Source: Bradyrhizobium liaoningense
Lineage (GTDB): Bacteria > Pseudomonadota > Alphaproteobacteria > Rhizobiales > Xanthobacteraceae
Assembly (NCBI RefSeq): GCF_018130955.1
Contig: NZ_JAFCJM010000023.1
Span: 1-64,000, forward strand
Direction of reading: 5' to 3'
Length of the DNA stretch: 64,000 nt
The notes beneath the pieces are model-generated. The model saw nothing but the letters and a program-made list of their open reading frames with translations. It was not told the origin of the DNA and ran no database searches. The stretch's first letter is position 1. The number at the start of each line of letters is the position of its first letter. The position numbers and the translations under genes are program-made. Positions 43,814-53,119 of the stretch are shown here, one piece after another.

Positions 43814-43898
43814 CGCTCCTCGGCCTCGACCCCCGAAGGGAGTCGCTCGCCGATTTTATGGGCAAAGGCGGCGAAGTGGAAGCCGATCAGTGCCTTGA

Positions 43899-46118
43899 TT
43901 AGTGTCTTGCCGCCCGCTTTGCCGCGGCATTGTTAAGGACGATGAGGGCGTCCACGGCGACGCCGGTCTTGGGATTGATCAGGAAGGGATTGATGTCGAT
44001 CGAGGCGATGCGGTCGCCGGCGTCGGCGATCAGGTTGGACAAGCCGACCAGTGCCTTCACGGCCGACGCCTGATGCAGTGCCGGCCTGCCGCGATAGCCC
44101 GCCATCTTGACGCCGGCCTTGGTGCGGCCGATCAAGGCCCGCGCCTCCGCTTCGTCCAGCGGCGCGCCGGCGAGCGCAACGTCCTTCAACAGCTCGATGT
44201 CGATGCCGCCGGTGCCGAACAGCACCACAGGACCCATCTCGGCATCGAGCGAGGCACCGACCAAGAGCTCGAGATCGGCCTTGACCTGCTGGGCGATCAA
44301 AATGCCGTCGAGCTTCGGCTTGCCCTTCAGCCTCTTCACCCGCGCGGTGATATCGTTGAACGCTTTCTTCACCTCGGCGACGCTATTGAGGTTGAGCACC
44401 ACGCCGCCGATGTCGGACTTGTGGAGGATCTCGGCGCTGACGACTTTTGCCACCACGGGAAAGCCGATCTGCTTGGCGAGCTTGATCGCTTCTGCCGGCG
44501 TCGGCGCGATGCCTTCCTTCGAGATCGGAATGCCGTACGCCTTCAAGAGCTTCTTGGAGGCGACTTCGTCGAGCGCCGCTCCCTGCGCCTCTCTCAGCGT
44601 CTTCTCCAGCACGGCGCGGGCGGATGCCTTCGAGCCCGACACGATGTCGGGCACTTCCTTGCGCAGCCTGGCATAGTCGAGCAGCGACTTGATCGCGGTG
44701 ACCGCGCGATCCAGGCCCTGCATGACCGCGATATGCGGCAGCGATTTGCGCAGGCCCTTGGTGAATTCCGTGAAGCCGATCGACATCGCGCTGATGTAGA
44801 TCACCGGCTTGCCGGCCCGGCTCGCCATGCCGTCGACGATGCGCAAATTCCGCTCGCGCAGCTCATGCGGCGCCTTCGGCAGCTCGGCGTCGATGATGAC
44901 GACGTCGATGTCGGGGTCGTCGATCATCAGCTTGATCGATTTCATGTAGACGGATGGATCGACCACGGCGGCAAAACCGGCATCGAGCGGATTGCCGACG
45001 ATCGAGCCCGGCCCCAGCATTTTTGCGAGCTCGCCGCTGACATGCTTGCTGAGCGGTGCGAAGTTCAGCCCTGCGGCATGAAAGGCGTCGATCAGGAGTC
45101 CGCGCTTGCCGCCCGAGAGGGTCACGGCGGCGAGCCGGTCGGCCTTCGGCACGGCGGCATGGACGAAACACTCGGTGGTCTCGATCAGCTCGTCCAGGCC
45201 GCGCACCCGGATCACACCCTCGCGCGTCGCGATCGCGTCGAACGTTTCGATGGAACCGGCGAGCGCCCCGGTATGCGCCATGGCCGCCGCGCGCCCGCCT
45301 TCGGACGCGCCGAGCTTGAGTGCGATCACAGGCTTGCTCGCCGCACGCGCGACCTTGCAGGCGTCGCGGAACGCCTTGGTGTTCCGCACGCCTTCGAGAT
45401 AGACGACGATGACGCGGATGCTCGGATCGGCAGCGAAATAGCGCATCAGGTCCGGCGTCTCGAGCCCGGCCTCGTTGCCGGTCGTGACCATGTAGCCGAC
45501 GCCGACGCCGCGATCCTCCAGCGCCTGCCGGATCGCCATGACGATGGCGCCGGACTGGCCGGCGATCGCCACCGCGCCCTGTTCCATGGTCACGACGCGG
45601 TCGTCGATATTGGTGAAGAGCTTTTCGCCAGCGCTCAGGTTTCCGAGGCAATTGGGCCCCGTGACCGCAAGCCCGGTCTCGCGCACCGCCTGCTGCAATT
45701 CGGCCGCGAGCTTCTGGCTCTCTTCGTCCTGCAGTTCGCTGAAGCCCGAGGTCACGATGGTGGCCGAGCGCGCGCCGGCCGCGGCCGCGTCGCGGATCAC
45801 CTGCACGGCGAAGCGCGCCGGAACCAGCACCAGCACGTGATCGGGCTTTTCGGGCAGGCTCGCAAAGTCCTTGTAGCAGGTGATGCCCCAGATCGCCTCG
45901 CGCTTGGCGTTGACGGGATAGAGCCCGCCTTCGTATCCGTACTTGACGAGATTGTTCCAGATGCGCTCGGCATAGTTGCCGGGCTTGTCCGTTGCGCCGA
46001 CCAGCACGATGTTGCGCGGATGCAGCATCGCGTGGATGCCTTTGACGACGTCGCTGGCATCTGATGCAGGCGACCATGGGCTCGGAGAAACGGATGCTTT
46101 GGTCACCTGAGCTTCCAT
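43899..46118 (-). CDS. NDP-forming acyl-CoA ligase (ACD-type, fused alpha and beta domains)
   Basis: A 739-residue acetate--CoA ligase family protein. Residues about 25-130 form a CoA-binding Rossmann domain (MLHPRNIVLVGATDKPGNYA), then the succinyl-CoA-ligase-like flavodoxin domains (GPNCLGNLS, IAGQSGAIVMAI, LKLGASEGGRAAAMAHTGAL with the phospho-histidine region) and a C-terminal ATP-grasp domain (from GIPISKEGIAPTPAEAIKLA). Such enzymes make acyl-CoA with ATP or the reverse. A fused GNAT domain, as in Pat-type acetyltransferases, is absent. The ATG at 46118 has AGGGA upstream; the open frame further upstream lies in an intergenic repeat. Confidence 0.87.
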   Translation of the reverse strand: MEAQVTKASVSPSPWSPASDASDVVKGIHAMLHPRNIVLVGATDKPGNYAERIWNNLVKYGYEGGLYPVNAKREAIWGITCYKDFASLPEKPDHVLVLVPARFAVQVIRDAAAAGARSATIVTSGFSELQDEESQKLAAELQQAVRETGLAVTGPNCLGNLSAGEKLFTNIDDRVVTMEQGAVAIAGQSGAIVMAIRQALEDRGVGVGYMVTTGNEAGLETPDLMRYFAADPSIRVIVVYLEGVRNTKAFRDACKVARAASKPVIALKLGASEGGRAAAMAHTGALAGSIETFDAIATREGVIRVRGLDELIETTECFVHAAVPKADRLAAVTLSGGKRGLLIDAFHAAGLNFAPLSKHVSGELAKMLGPGSIVGNPLDAGFAAVVDPSVYMKSIKLMIDDPDIDVVIIDAELPKAPHELRERNLRIVDGMASRAGKPVIYISAMSIGFTEFTKGLRKSLPHIAVMQGLDRAVTAIKSLLDYARLRKEVPDIVSGSKASARAVLEKTLREAQGAALDEVASKKLLKAYGIPISKEGIAPTPAEAIKLAKQIGFPVVAKVVSAEILHKSDIGGVVLNLNSVAEVKKAFNDITARVKRLKGKPKLDGILIAQQVKADLELLVGASLDAEMGPVVLFGTGGIDIELLKDVALAGAPLDEAEARALIGRTKAGVKMAGYRGRPALHQASAVKALVGLSNLIADAGDRIASIDINPFLINPKTGVAVDALIVLNNAAAKRAARH

Positions 46119-46245
46119 GGTGCGATCCCTACATTTTGTTAGCTGCGCCGTTCTCGGCGGCGCGTTTCTCTTTTGTAGGGTGAGATTCAGAGGGTGGCAA
46201 CCTGGTGCGCGTATGCCGCGCGACGGAATAGGCGTCGATGCGCCG

Positions 46246-46371
46246 GAGCATGATCCGGAAAAGTGTGAAGCGGTTTTCCCTCGCGACAAACGCGGAACGC
46301 GTTTGCGCGGAGATCATGCTCAAAAAAACACCTGAAGCACGATGACGATTCATCCAAGTCTCATCGCGCTT
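46246..46371 (+). repeat. dispersed intergenic repeat, copy 2
   Basis: The best-preserved copy of the element at 15784, same orientation, with GAGCATGATCCGGAAAAGTG at its left end. It lies in the 294-nt gap between the acyl-CoA ligase and the glycosyltransferase, where no gene is visible. Confidence 0.85.
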
Positions 46372-46412
46372 CAAAGGTCGTCGATCGCCTTCAAGCGGTC
46401 TATCAGTCGCGA

Positions 46413-47405
46413 TCAGTAACGCAGCGCGCCGAATTTGTAGCCGTAATGATAGGCGATCTGGAGCATCAGATATGCTGCGATGGCTCTGCGGATCTCCGTT
46501 TGCGTCGGATCGAAGCCGAGCGCGCGCCGCCGCAAGATACCCATCTCCTTGACACCGACCGCGTAGGTCGCGGCGGTCTTCTGCGCATCGTGGATGCGGA
46601 AGCACGCAAGGAATCGCGGCAAGCGGCGGAACTTGAATCCTGTCGCCTGCGCGCGGAGGATGAAATCCCAGTCCATCGCGTAGTGGAAGCTTTCGTCGAT
46701 CGGTCCGATCTTGTCCCAGACGCGCTTGCGCCAGAACATCGTCTCCTGCGGGATGTAGTCGGCGTATTGCAGCACCTTGCCATTGTAGGGCGGCAGCACG
46801 GAGCGACCGACCTCGAGCCCGTCACGATCGACGAAGACGCGATGGCCATAGACGATGTCGACGTCCGGGTGCGCCATGAAGTAGTTCGCGACATAGGCGA
46901 GCGTGCCGGGCAGCAGCATGTCGTCGCTGTTGAGATAGGCCATGATCTCGCAATCGACATCGGCCAGGCCCAGGTTGATGGCGTTGGACTGACCCGCGTC
47001 GCGCTCGCTGCGCCAGCTGATGCTGTCGCCGCGGCTCTTCAGGAGATCGAGCGTGCCGTCGATCGAGGCACCATCCTGCACGTGATAGTACAGGTTCGGA
47101 TAGTTCTGGCTGACGATGCTGTCGATCGTGGCGCCGAGATAGTGCGCGTGATTGTAACTCGGCGTGACCATCGCAATGCGCGGCGCGTTCGCCGGCGGAG
47201 GCGGCGCCGGCTGAAAGCTGTTCATGTTGAGCAGGCGCGGTGGATATTGCTCGAAGGTCCACATCGGCGGACGCCGCCACAGGCTGCGCAGCGTCGTTCG
47301 CCGCTGGCCGGCTGCGATCAGGTGCTGGTTTCTTTCCAGAAGCGCAATGCGGTTCTCGAGTTCCTCCACTTGCTGCAAGAGTTTTTTCTGAAGTTCCTCG
47401 TCCAT
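46413..47405 (-). CDS. glycosyltransferase family 2 with N-terminal coiled coil
   Basis: A 330-residue GT-A transferase. Residues 1-30 (MDEELQKKLLQQVEELENRI and ALLERNQ) are a probable coiled coil. The catalytic domain starts IAMVTPSYNHAHYLGATIDS and contains the metal-binding DxD-like YLNSDDMLLPGT and the late acceptor motif YAMDWDFILRAQATG. The family uses NDP-sugars to extend surface polysaccharides. The RPPMWTFEQYPPRLLN segment links the coiled coil to the catalytic domain. No polysaccharide operon adjoins it. Confidence 0.83.
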   Translation of the reverse strand: MDEELQKKLLQQVEELENRIALLERNQHLIAAGQRRTTLRSLWRRPPMWTFEQYPPRLLNMNSFQPAPPPPANAPRIAMVTPSYNHAHYLGATIDSIVSQNYPNLYYHVQDGASIDGTLDLLKSRGDSISWRSERDAGQSNAINLGLADVDCEIMAYLNSDDMLLPGTLAYVANYFMAHPDVDIVYGHRVFVDRDGLEVGRSVLPPYNGKVLQYADYIPQETMFWRKRVWDKIGPIDESFHYAMDWDFILRAQATGFKFRRLPRFLACFRIHDAQKTAATYAVGVKEMGILRRRALGFDPTQTEIRRAIAAYLMLQIAYHYGYKFGALRY

Positions 47406-47587
47406 ACCCGTGTCCTGCAGCCGCAGAAAAGGGGGTTCCGCGCGCCAACCCCCTTTATAGGTCTACGGCCGTTAATGCCAGTTCAGTTCCGGCCCAAAAT
47501 GGCCGCAACGTGAATCGTGCTTCAGATGAGAAGCCTCCAGCGGAACAAGCAGATAGCAGGTTTTGGGAAGCGAATGGCGGGGTTTGG

Positions 47588-48154
47588 TTAATCAGGGCCG
47601 ATCATGGTGGCGTGCAGGATATAGCGCTCGGGCCCCGGCGTCAGCGCGTCGAACGGCCAGCAGGTCGATAGCACCAGCTCATGACCCTGTGTCGCAAGGT
47701 CGATGCCGGATGCGTCGAAACGGACCACGGCAGAATAATCGGAGCGGTAGCGGAAGCGCTTGCCGTCGCTGCGCGTGATGTCGATCTCGTCGCCGACGGA
47801 CACATTTTGCAAGAAGCGGAAATGCGTATCGCGATGCGCCGAATAGACGGCGACGCCGCGTTCGCCGGCATTGGCGGTTTGCTCGACATGGCCGGGCCCG
47901 AAGGCGAGCGCCTGGCCACTGCTGCCGGCGAGCACGATGGCGTGCGCGCCGATCCGCTTCACCTCGACCCGGGCGACCGGCCAGGTATCCGCCCACGACC
48001 ACGGCTTGGTCGGCTGGCCGGTCGCGACGCTCTGCGCAAAGGCGCGCTCGAGCAGCACCTGCGCCAGCCATGCCTTGGCGTGGATATAGGCGCCGTCGCC
48101 GAACAGGATGGCGCCGACGAGGGCAAGGGCGAGCGGAGAGATGAAGCGGGGCAT
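47588..48154 (-). CDS. class GN sortase
   Basis: A 188-residue sortase of the Gram-negative (GN) class. A single N-terminal membrane segment (SPLALALVGAILFGDGAYI) anchors it. Catalytic residues are His107 in VYSAHRDTHF, Cys165 in LVLSTCWPFD and Arg177 in PGPERYILHA. Its only obvious substrate is encoded immediately upstream on the same strand. The ATG at 48154 is preferred to one 39 nt earlier because the protein then begins just before the membrane segment. Sortases cleave a C-terminal LPxTG-type signal and attach the protein to an acceptor; the acceptor in Gram-negatives is unknown. Confidence 0.9.
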   Translation of the reverse strand: MPRFISPLALALVGAILFGDGAYIHAKAWLAQVLLERAFAQSVATGQPTKPWSWADTWPVARVEVKRIGAHAIVLAGSSGQALAFGPGHVEQTANAGERGVAVYSAHRDTHFRFLQNVSVGDEIDITRSDGKRFRYRSDYSAVVRFDASGIDLATQGHELVLSTCWPFDALTPGPERYILHATMIGPD

Positions 48155-48352
48155 TTTGCCTGGACTCCCTGCATTACGAGCGAAGCGAAACAATCCAGTG
48201 CGTCTCAGCGGTGGCAGACCGGATTGCTTCGGAATTCACGCACCTCGCAATGACAATCGCGAAGAAAAAGGCGCGCGCGGCCGTTGGACGGGACGGGCAG
48301 CCGCGCGCGCACAAGAAGAGGAGTCGGGTGAGGTCTCCTCTTTCACCCGGCG

Positions 48353-50623
48353 TCAATGAGCAAGGAGTTGACGCCGGTTGAACACGAACAGGAACAGGCT
48401 GAGCAGGAGCAGGATGAGGCCTGCGATCATCTTCAATTCGGAGGTCGTCGCCGTCTTCGGTAGCCGGACCGTGTCGGGCTGGGCGGCAGGCGCTGGCCGT
48501 CGCGTCGCTGTCCGGCCGGTCGCATCCGCACGCCGCTCCCGGAGCTGTGCCGGCACTTGCTGCATCTGTTCGCCGAACACCTTCTCGAAATCCCAGCCGG
48601 CCGGCAGGTTGATCGGCAGCTCGCTGAGCCTGAGCGGCTCGCCGGCGGGACGACTTGGCGTCTTGTCGACGGCAACGAGGCTGGTCAGCCGGGTGACGAG
48701 CTGATGCTCGAGCGCAAGCGCCAAGATGGTCTTGTCGGCATCCTCCTGGGTCAGCTCGCGCATGGTGCGCGCGACTTCGGCGTCGCCGATCTTGCGGTTG
48801 GCCCAAAGTTTTGACAGGCCCTTGCCTTCGGCGGCATTGCTGAGCGGCAGCGTCACCGACCACGGCCGGTCGCCGACCCGGCCCTTGATCTCGAAGGAGC
48901 CATCGAGCTTGTCGAGTTTCGCGGCCAGCACCAGCGGCTCGTCGCGATAGACGTCGGGCACCATCGCTGGCGTGACGTCGGCATGGGTGTCCGAGAATTT
49001 GGCGCTCAGGCCGGTGACGGCCGGATTCTCCAGCTTGGCGAACAGGCCGCGCATGCGCTCCTCGACCTGCTCGACCGATCCGATATGGGTGAAGGCGCCG
49101 CGCCCGAGCTCGGAGGCGCGCGTCATCAGATAGGTGTTGGGCGCAGATCCGATGCCGACCATGAAGATGCGCGAGCGGCCGCGCATCGCCGTGATCGTTT
49201 CGAACAATTGCTGCTCATTGCCGATCGCGCCGTCGGTCAGGAACACGACCTGGCGAAGCATATTCGTGTCGCCGATCCCATCGGTCAGCGCCGCGCGCAT
49301 CGCCGGCACCATTTCCGTGCCGCCGCGCGCCTGCAGCGCGCTCACGAAGGAGGTCGCCTCGCGAATGTGGTCGGCATCGGCCGGCACCGAGGCTGGAAAC
49401 AGAGCGTCCATCGTGTCGTCAAAACGGATGACGTTGAAGCGGTCGTTGGGCTGCAGACGGCCGAGCGCGTAGAGCAGGCTGGCCTTGGCCTGCACGATGG
49501 ATGTGCCGCCCATCGAGCCGGAATTGTCAATCACGAACACCGCTTCGCGGGGCAGCGGCTTCTGCGTGGCTTGATCCAGCGTCGGAGGTGTGACGAAGGC
49601 GAGCAGATAGTCGGCGTCTCCGACATGTTCGCGGAACAGGCCGACAGACGGCGCCTTCTCTGCCGCCGGTTTCCAGGTCAGCTCGAAATCGCGGTCGGCG
49701 GGAACGGTATCATCGGCGAGCCTGACAATACGCGTCGTCGCGTCGGGACTGTCGGTCTTGACCGCGTGGTGATGGCTTTTGACGTCGCCGAGCGGAAATC
49801 CGGCCTGCAGGCGAACCGTGATGCTGGTCGGATTGATCGGCGGATTCTTCCGGGGATCGAGCACCGGCGGCGTGATGCGGTCGCGGTCGGGCACCGGATC
49901 GGTCTTGGTCGCGCCCCAGCCGGAGCCGTCCGGACGGAAATCGACGCTCTGCACGATGGGTGAGGGATTGTAGCGCGGGCCCACCACCAGCGGCACGCGC
50001 AGCGAATATTCGTTGCCGGACTGGTGTACGGGCTCCTGATATTCGATCTGCACCAGCACGGTCTCGCCGGGGCCGATATTGGCGACCGAGTTGGTAAAAA
50101 TGTTCGGCCGCTGCTGCTCGGTCAGCGCCGCCTTCTGGCCATCGCGGCGCGCTTGCTCGTAGATCACGCGCGCCTGCTGCCGCTCCTTGATGTCGCCGAT
50201 GATGACGCGGTCGCCGACCACCATCTTCAGCGTGTCGACGGCGCCGTTGGTCGCCAGTGGGTAGACGTACGTCGCCTCCACCCAGTCCTTGCCGGGGTTG
50301 CGGAAGATCTGGGTGACACGGGCGCGCAGCGTCGGGCCCGAGACCGTGATGTCGACGTCGATGCCGAGCCTGACGGCTTCGGTCGTGACGCCGTCGTCCT
50401 TCAGCAGCAGCGTCCCCGAAAGGGCCTCAGCGGGTTGCAGCAGGGTCGCCTGGTCCGATGTGGCCGACCAGGCCGGGTCGAGACTGACGAAAAGGCTGAC
50501 CAGGAGGGCCACGAAACCGATCAGGATCACGGCGATGCCCTGCACGAGGAGAACCAGCCCCAGCTTGATCAATTGCCTCAGCATGGGGTGCTCGTCGCTT
50601 TCGATGTCGCTGATGGTGCTCAT
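48353..50623 (-). CDS. VIT/vWA-domain sortase substrate (marine proteobacterial sortase target type)
   Basis: A 756-residue envelope protein. It has an N-terminal membrane segment (LIKLGLVLLVQGIAVILIGF), a VIT domain (about residues 60-200, with VTQIFRNPGKDWVEATYVYP), and a vWA domain with the MIDAS motif VFVIDNSGSMGGTS. The C-terminus is a sorting signal: LPKTA at 721-725, a hydrophobic stretch (IAGLILLLLSLFLFVF) and the basic tail NRRQLLAH. It sits upstream of the class GN sortase on the same strand (198-nt gap), the pairing known for this family. The start at 50623 follows GGGAGCAGG. The role of the displayed protein is unknown. Confidence 0.92.
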   Translation of the reverse strand: MSTISDIESDEHPMLRQLIKLGLVLLVQGIAVILIGFVALLVSLFVSLDPAWSATSDQATLLQPAEALSGTLLLKDDGVTTEAVRLGIDVDITVSGPTLRARVTQIFRNPGKDWVEATYVYPLATNGAVDTLKMVVGDRVIIGDIKERQQARVIYEQARRDGQKAALTEQQRPNIFTNSVANIGPGETVLVQIEYQEPVHQSGNEYSLRVPLVVGPRYNPSPIVQSVDFRPDGSGWGATKTDPVPDRDRITPPVLDPRKNPPINPTSITVRLQAGFPLGDVKSHHHAVKTDSPDATTRIVRLADDTVPADRDFELTWKPAAEKAPSVGLFREHVGDADYLLAFVTPPTLDQATQKPLPREAVFVIDNSGSMGGTSIVQAKASLLYALGRLQPNDRFNVIRFDDTMDALFPASVPADADHIREATSFVSALQARGGTEMVPAMRAALTDGIGDTNMLRQVVFLTDGAIGNEQQLFETITAMRGRSRIFMVGIGSAPNTYLMTRASELGRGAFTHIGSVEQVEERMRGLFAKLENPAVTGLSAKFSDTHADVTPAMVPDVYRDEPLVLAAKLDKLDGSFEIKGRVGDRPWSVTLPLSNAAEGKGLSKLWANRKIGDAEVARTMRELTQEDADKTILALALEHQLVTRLTSLVAVDKTPSRPAGEPLRLSELPINLPAGWDFEKVFGEQMQQVPAQLRERRADATGRTATRRPAPAAQPDTVRLPKTATTSELKMIAGLILLLLSLFLFVFNRRQLLAH

Positions 50624-50791
50624 TTCGCCTGCTCCCGAAGACCGTCTGGCCACGCTCCAAATCTGCCGGGAGGGCGGATTTTCGCGAGCAGAATGATCGG
50701 CAATGTTCTGCCGCCCGCCATCCGGGGACGGTGCGGCGGAGGTGGCGATGTACGGTTTTGTGCTGATTTGTCCGTCTGCTAGACTGGCGCC

Positions 50792-51568
50792 ATGGGAGCA
50801 GGAAACGGGATGCAGACGCCGGACAAGCAGCTCACGGACGAGCAAAGCCGTGAGGTCGCCGAGAAGATTCGCGAAGAGATCGCGAAACGCCGGATTTCCC
50901 GGCAGACACTGGCCGAGCAGGCAAAGCTCAGCCTGTCGACGCTGGAGAAAGTGCTCGGCGGACGTCGGCCGTTCACGCTCGCGACCACGGTGCGGCTGGA
51001 GCAGGCGCTGGGCGTATCGCTGCGCCGGAGTTCGCCTGTGCCTGTCGCCCCCGGCGGCAACGATGTCGCGCCCGACAGTCTCGGCTCCTACTCACACCGT
51101 GCCGTGACCTGGCTGGAGGACGTCTACATCACGCTGCGGCCGTCCTTCGGCGACAAGGACGCGATCTTCGCCTACCGCACCGAAATCGTCTGGGAGCCCG
51201 CCGTCTCCTCACTCGTCTTCCGCGAGGGCGACCGAACCGATGCCGCCTATGAGCACACCGGTGAGGTCGCCGTCCCCCACCAGTCGGGCTTCATCTACCT
51301 CGTCATCAACCGCCACGGCCAGCACCGCGTCATCACCGTGTCGCGGCCGACGGTGGCCGGCGAGATGTACGGGATCATCTCGACGCTCCGTGCCGGTCCC
51401 GGATCGCAACTGACGCCGATTGCTGCGCCGATCGCCTTCGTCCCGTTCAGAAACGTCGAGAAACCGACCTTGGGGCGGATTGCGATCGACAATGTCAATC
51501 ATGCGCTGTACCAGAACCATCTGCGCCGCACCGTGGACGAGCCGTTTGCGCTGTTTCTTCCGGTCTAG
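50792..51568 (+). CDS. XRE-type transcriptional regulator with C-terminal sensor-like domain
   Basis: A 258-residue protein. The N-terminal HTH (about residues 18-80) is REVAEKIREEIAKRRISRQT followed by LAEQAKLSLSTLEKVLGGRR. The C-terminal 150 residues (from AVTWLEDVYITLRPSFGDKD) have aromatic-rich strands and read like a ligand-binding domain; I do not recognise the family. It is divergent from the sortase substrate across 168 nt, so it is a candidate regulator of that pair. The ATG at 50792 or 50810 could be used. Confidence 0.78.
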   Translation: MGAGNGMQTPDKQLTDEQSREVAEKIREEIAKRRISRQTLAEQAKLSLSTLEKVLGGRRPFTLATTVRLEQALGVSLRRSSPVPVAPGGNDVAPDSLGSYSHRAVTWLEDVYITLRPSFGDKDAIFAYRTEIVWEPAVSSLVFREGDRTDAAYEHTGEVAVPHQSGFIYLVINRHGQHRVITVSRPTVAGEMYGIISTLRAGPGSQLTPIAAPIAFVPFRNVEKPTLGRIAIDNVNHALYQNHLRRTVDEPFALFLPV

Positions 51569-51604
51569 CAGCGGTTCTTCATCTGGCCGCGTTCCGCCTA
51601 CAAC

Positions 51605-53116
51605 ATGATCATGCCGAAGTCGCAGCCAGCAAGCGGCGCCGAACCGCCATTGTTCTCCATCATCATCCCGCTTGAGTATCATCGCGGGCAGTGGGAGCAG
51701 TCGTGGCAGGGCTGGACGCAGCAGACCGTCGAACGATCTCTCTACGAGATCATCCTGGTCGTGCCGCCCGACTTCTCGCCACGGGAGAGCCTGGCCGCGC
51801 TTGCCGGCAACGGCGCGCGGCTCGAGTTCGCGGAATCGGTCCACGACATCGGGCTCTGTGCGATCGGCGCGCACAAGGCGCGCGGCCGATACCTGTTCTT
51901 CACGGAATCGCACTGCTGGCCCGAGCCGGACGTACTCGCGCTCTGCACCCGTGCCATCGACAATCATCCCGACTGGGCGGGGTTCTCCTGTCGATCGGTT
52001 CCGATCTGTCACAACCGCCTCTCGGAGGCAGAGGCCGACATGTACCAGGCCGATATCGACTACGGCATGAAGGTGCATCCCTGGCGCAAGGTGCTCGACC
52101 AGTGCTTCGTGACGCGGCGCGATGTCTACGAGGAGTGCGGCGGCTTGCGCGAGGAGCTCGGCCATTTCGCAGAATGGGTGCTCGCGGCAAGCTATCACGC
52201 GCGTGGCCACGCGATCGGCTATCTGGAGGAGGCCCGCTTCCATCACTACTACATCGGCAGGCTCGGCGATCTCGCGATGTTCACGCTCGACTTCGTGCAG
52301 GGCGAGATCCGCTACCTCAGCGAAGGCAAGCGTGGTCCCGGCAGCGAGCTCCTGGAGATTCCGCGCGAATGGAGCTGTCAGGACAATTTCGATTCTGGTC
52401 TCGCGCGTCATCTCGTCGGCGCTCTCGTGCGGGACGGTGTTTCGCGCGACCTGCGCGAAAGCGCATCCCTCCGGCAATTGCGGGTGTTGTCGCGCTGGGT
52501 TGTGCTCGCCGCTCTCGGCGATCGTCCCGAGCGCGGCGCCGCCCGGCTCGCGGCGTTCCGTGCGTGCTGCGTGCTGACGGTTCTGGGGCTCGCCGGCTCG
52601 CGCGCGAGCATCTCGCGCTGGCTGAAGCGCTACATCGCGGCCCTGATCGACTATCAGCGCCTCGACTGTATCCGGCGCTGTCGCCCGGTCGCACGCCGTG
52701 CGCTCATGCGATCGGGCGAGCGCGTGCTTGCGCAGGCGGGCTTCCACGCCTGGGAGACCTGGCATGGTCGCGGGTTCCGCTGGAGCGAGCCCGAGGCGGC
52801 GGTCCGGATCAGCGTAGAGCCCGGCCACACTGTGGTCCGTATCGAATGCCTCGACGTCCGCGGGCCGCTGGATGGGATCGGGGTCCGCTTCTATTGCGAC
52901 GGCGCCCGCGTGCCCGACACGTCGATCGTCGTCCGCGGCGATGGCTTCGATGTGAGCGTCGATCGGCCTTCAGGCGATGCATTCGTCCTGGCGTGGATCT
53001 GTGCGCGCTTTGCCGCGGTCGGGGATGAACGTCGTCTCGGCTTGCCGGTCGCGGCCATCGACCTCACGTCGGACGAGCGTAGCGACACGCCGCCTGTAAG
53101 AGTCAAAGCCGGTTGA
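51605..53116 (+). CDS. glycosyltransferase (GT-A) with C-terminal carbohydrate-type module
   Basis: A 503-residue protein. The N-terminal GT2-like domain begins FSIIIPLEYHRGQWEQSWQG and contains YLFFTESHCWPEPDVLALC in place of a classic DxD, with later ECGGLREELGHFAEWVLA. A basic, Arg-rich middle follows. Residues about 385-495 form a separate module (GFHAWETWHGRGFRWSEPEA to ERRLGLPVAAIDL) that resembles the C-terminus of the opposite sulfotransferase. The protein is likely involved in surface polysaccharide synthesis. ATGs at 51605 and 51611 are both possible. Confidence 0.75.
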   Translation: MIMPKSQPASGAEPPLFSIIIPLEYHRGQWEQSWQGWTQQTVERSLYEIILVVPPDFSPRESLAALAGNGARLEFAESVHDIGLCAIGAHKARGRYLFFTESHCWPEPDVLALCTRAIDNHPDWAGFSCRSVPICHNRLSEAEADMYQADIDYGMKVHPWRKVLDQCFVTRRDVYEECGGLREELGHFAEWVLAASYHARGHAIGYLEEARFHHYYIGRLGDLAMFTLDFVQGEIRYLSEGKRGPGSELLEIPREWSCQDNFDSGLARHLVGALVRDGVSRDLRESASLRQLRVLSRWVVLAALGDRPERGAARLAAFRACCVLTVLGLAGSRASISRWLKRYIAALIDYQRLDCIRRCRPVARRALMRSGERVLAQAGFHAWETWHGRGFRWSEPEAAVRISVEPGHTVVRIECLDVRGPLDGIGVRFYCDGARVPDTSIVVRGDGFDVSVDRPSGDAFVLAWICARFAAVGDERRLGLPVAAIDLTSDERSDTPPVRVKAG

Positions 53117-53119
53117 CGT

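Noticed and set aside
43902..46064. 720-codon open frame opposite the acyl-CoA ligase
   Set aside because: It mirrors the codon pattern of the genuine ligase and is rich in His, Arg and Asp; no domain is recognisable.
51209..52828. 539-codon open frame on the minus strand across two genes
   Set aside because: It overlaps a regulator and a glycosyltransferase with real motifs, and its composition is that of antisense GC-rich DNA.
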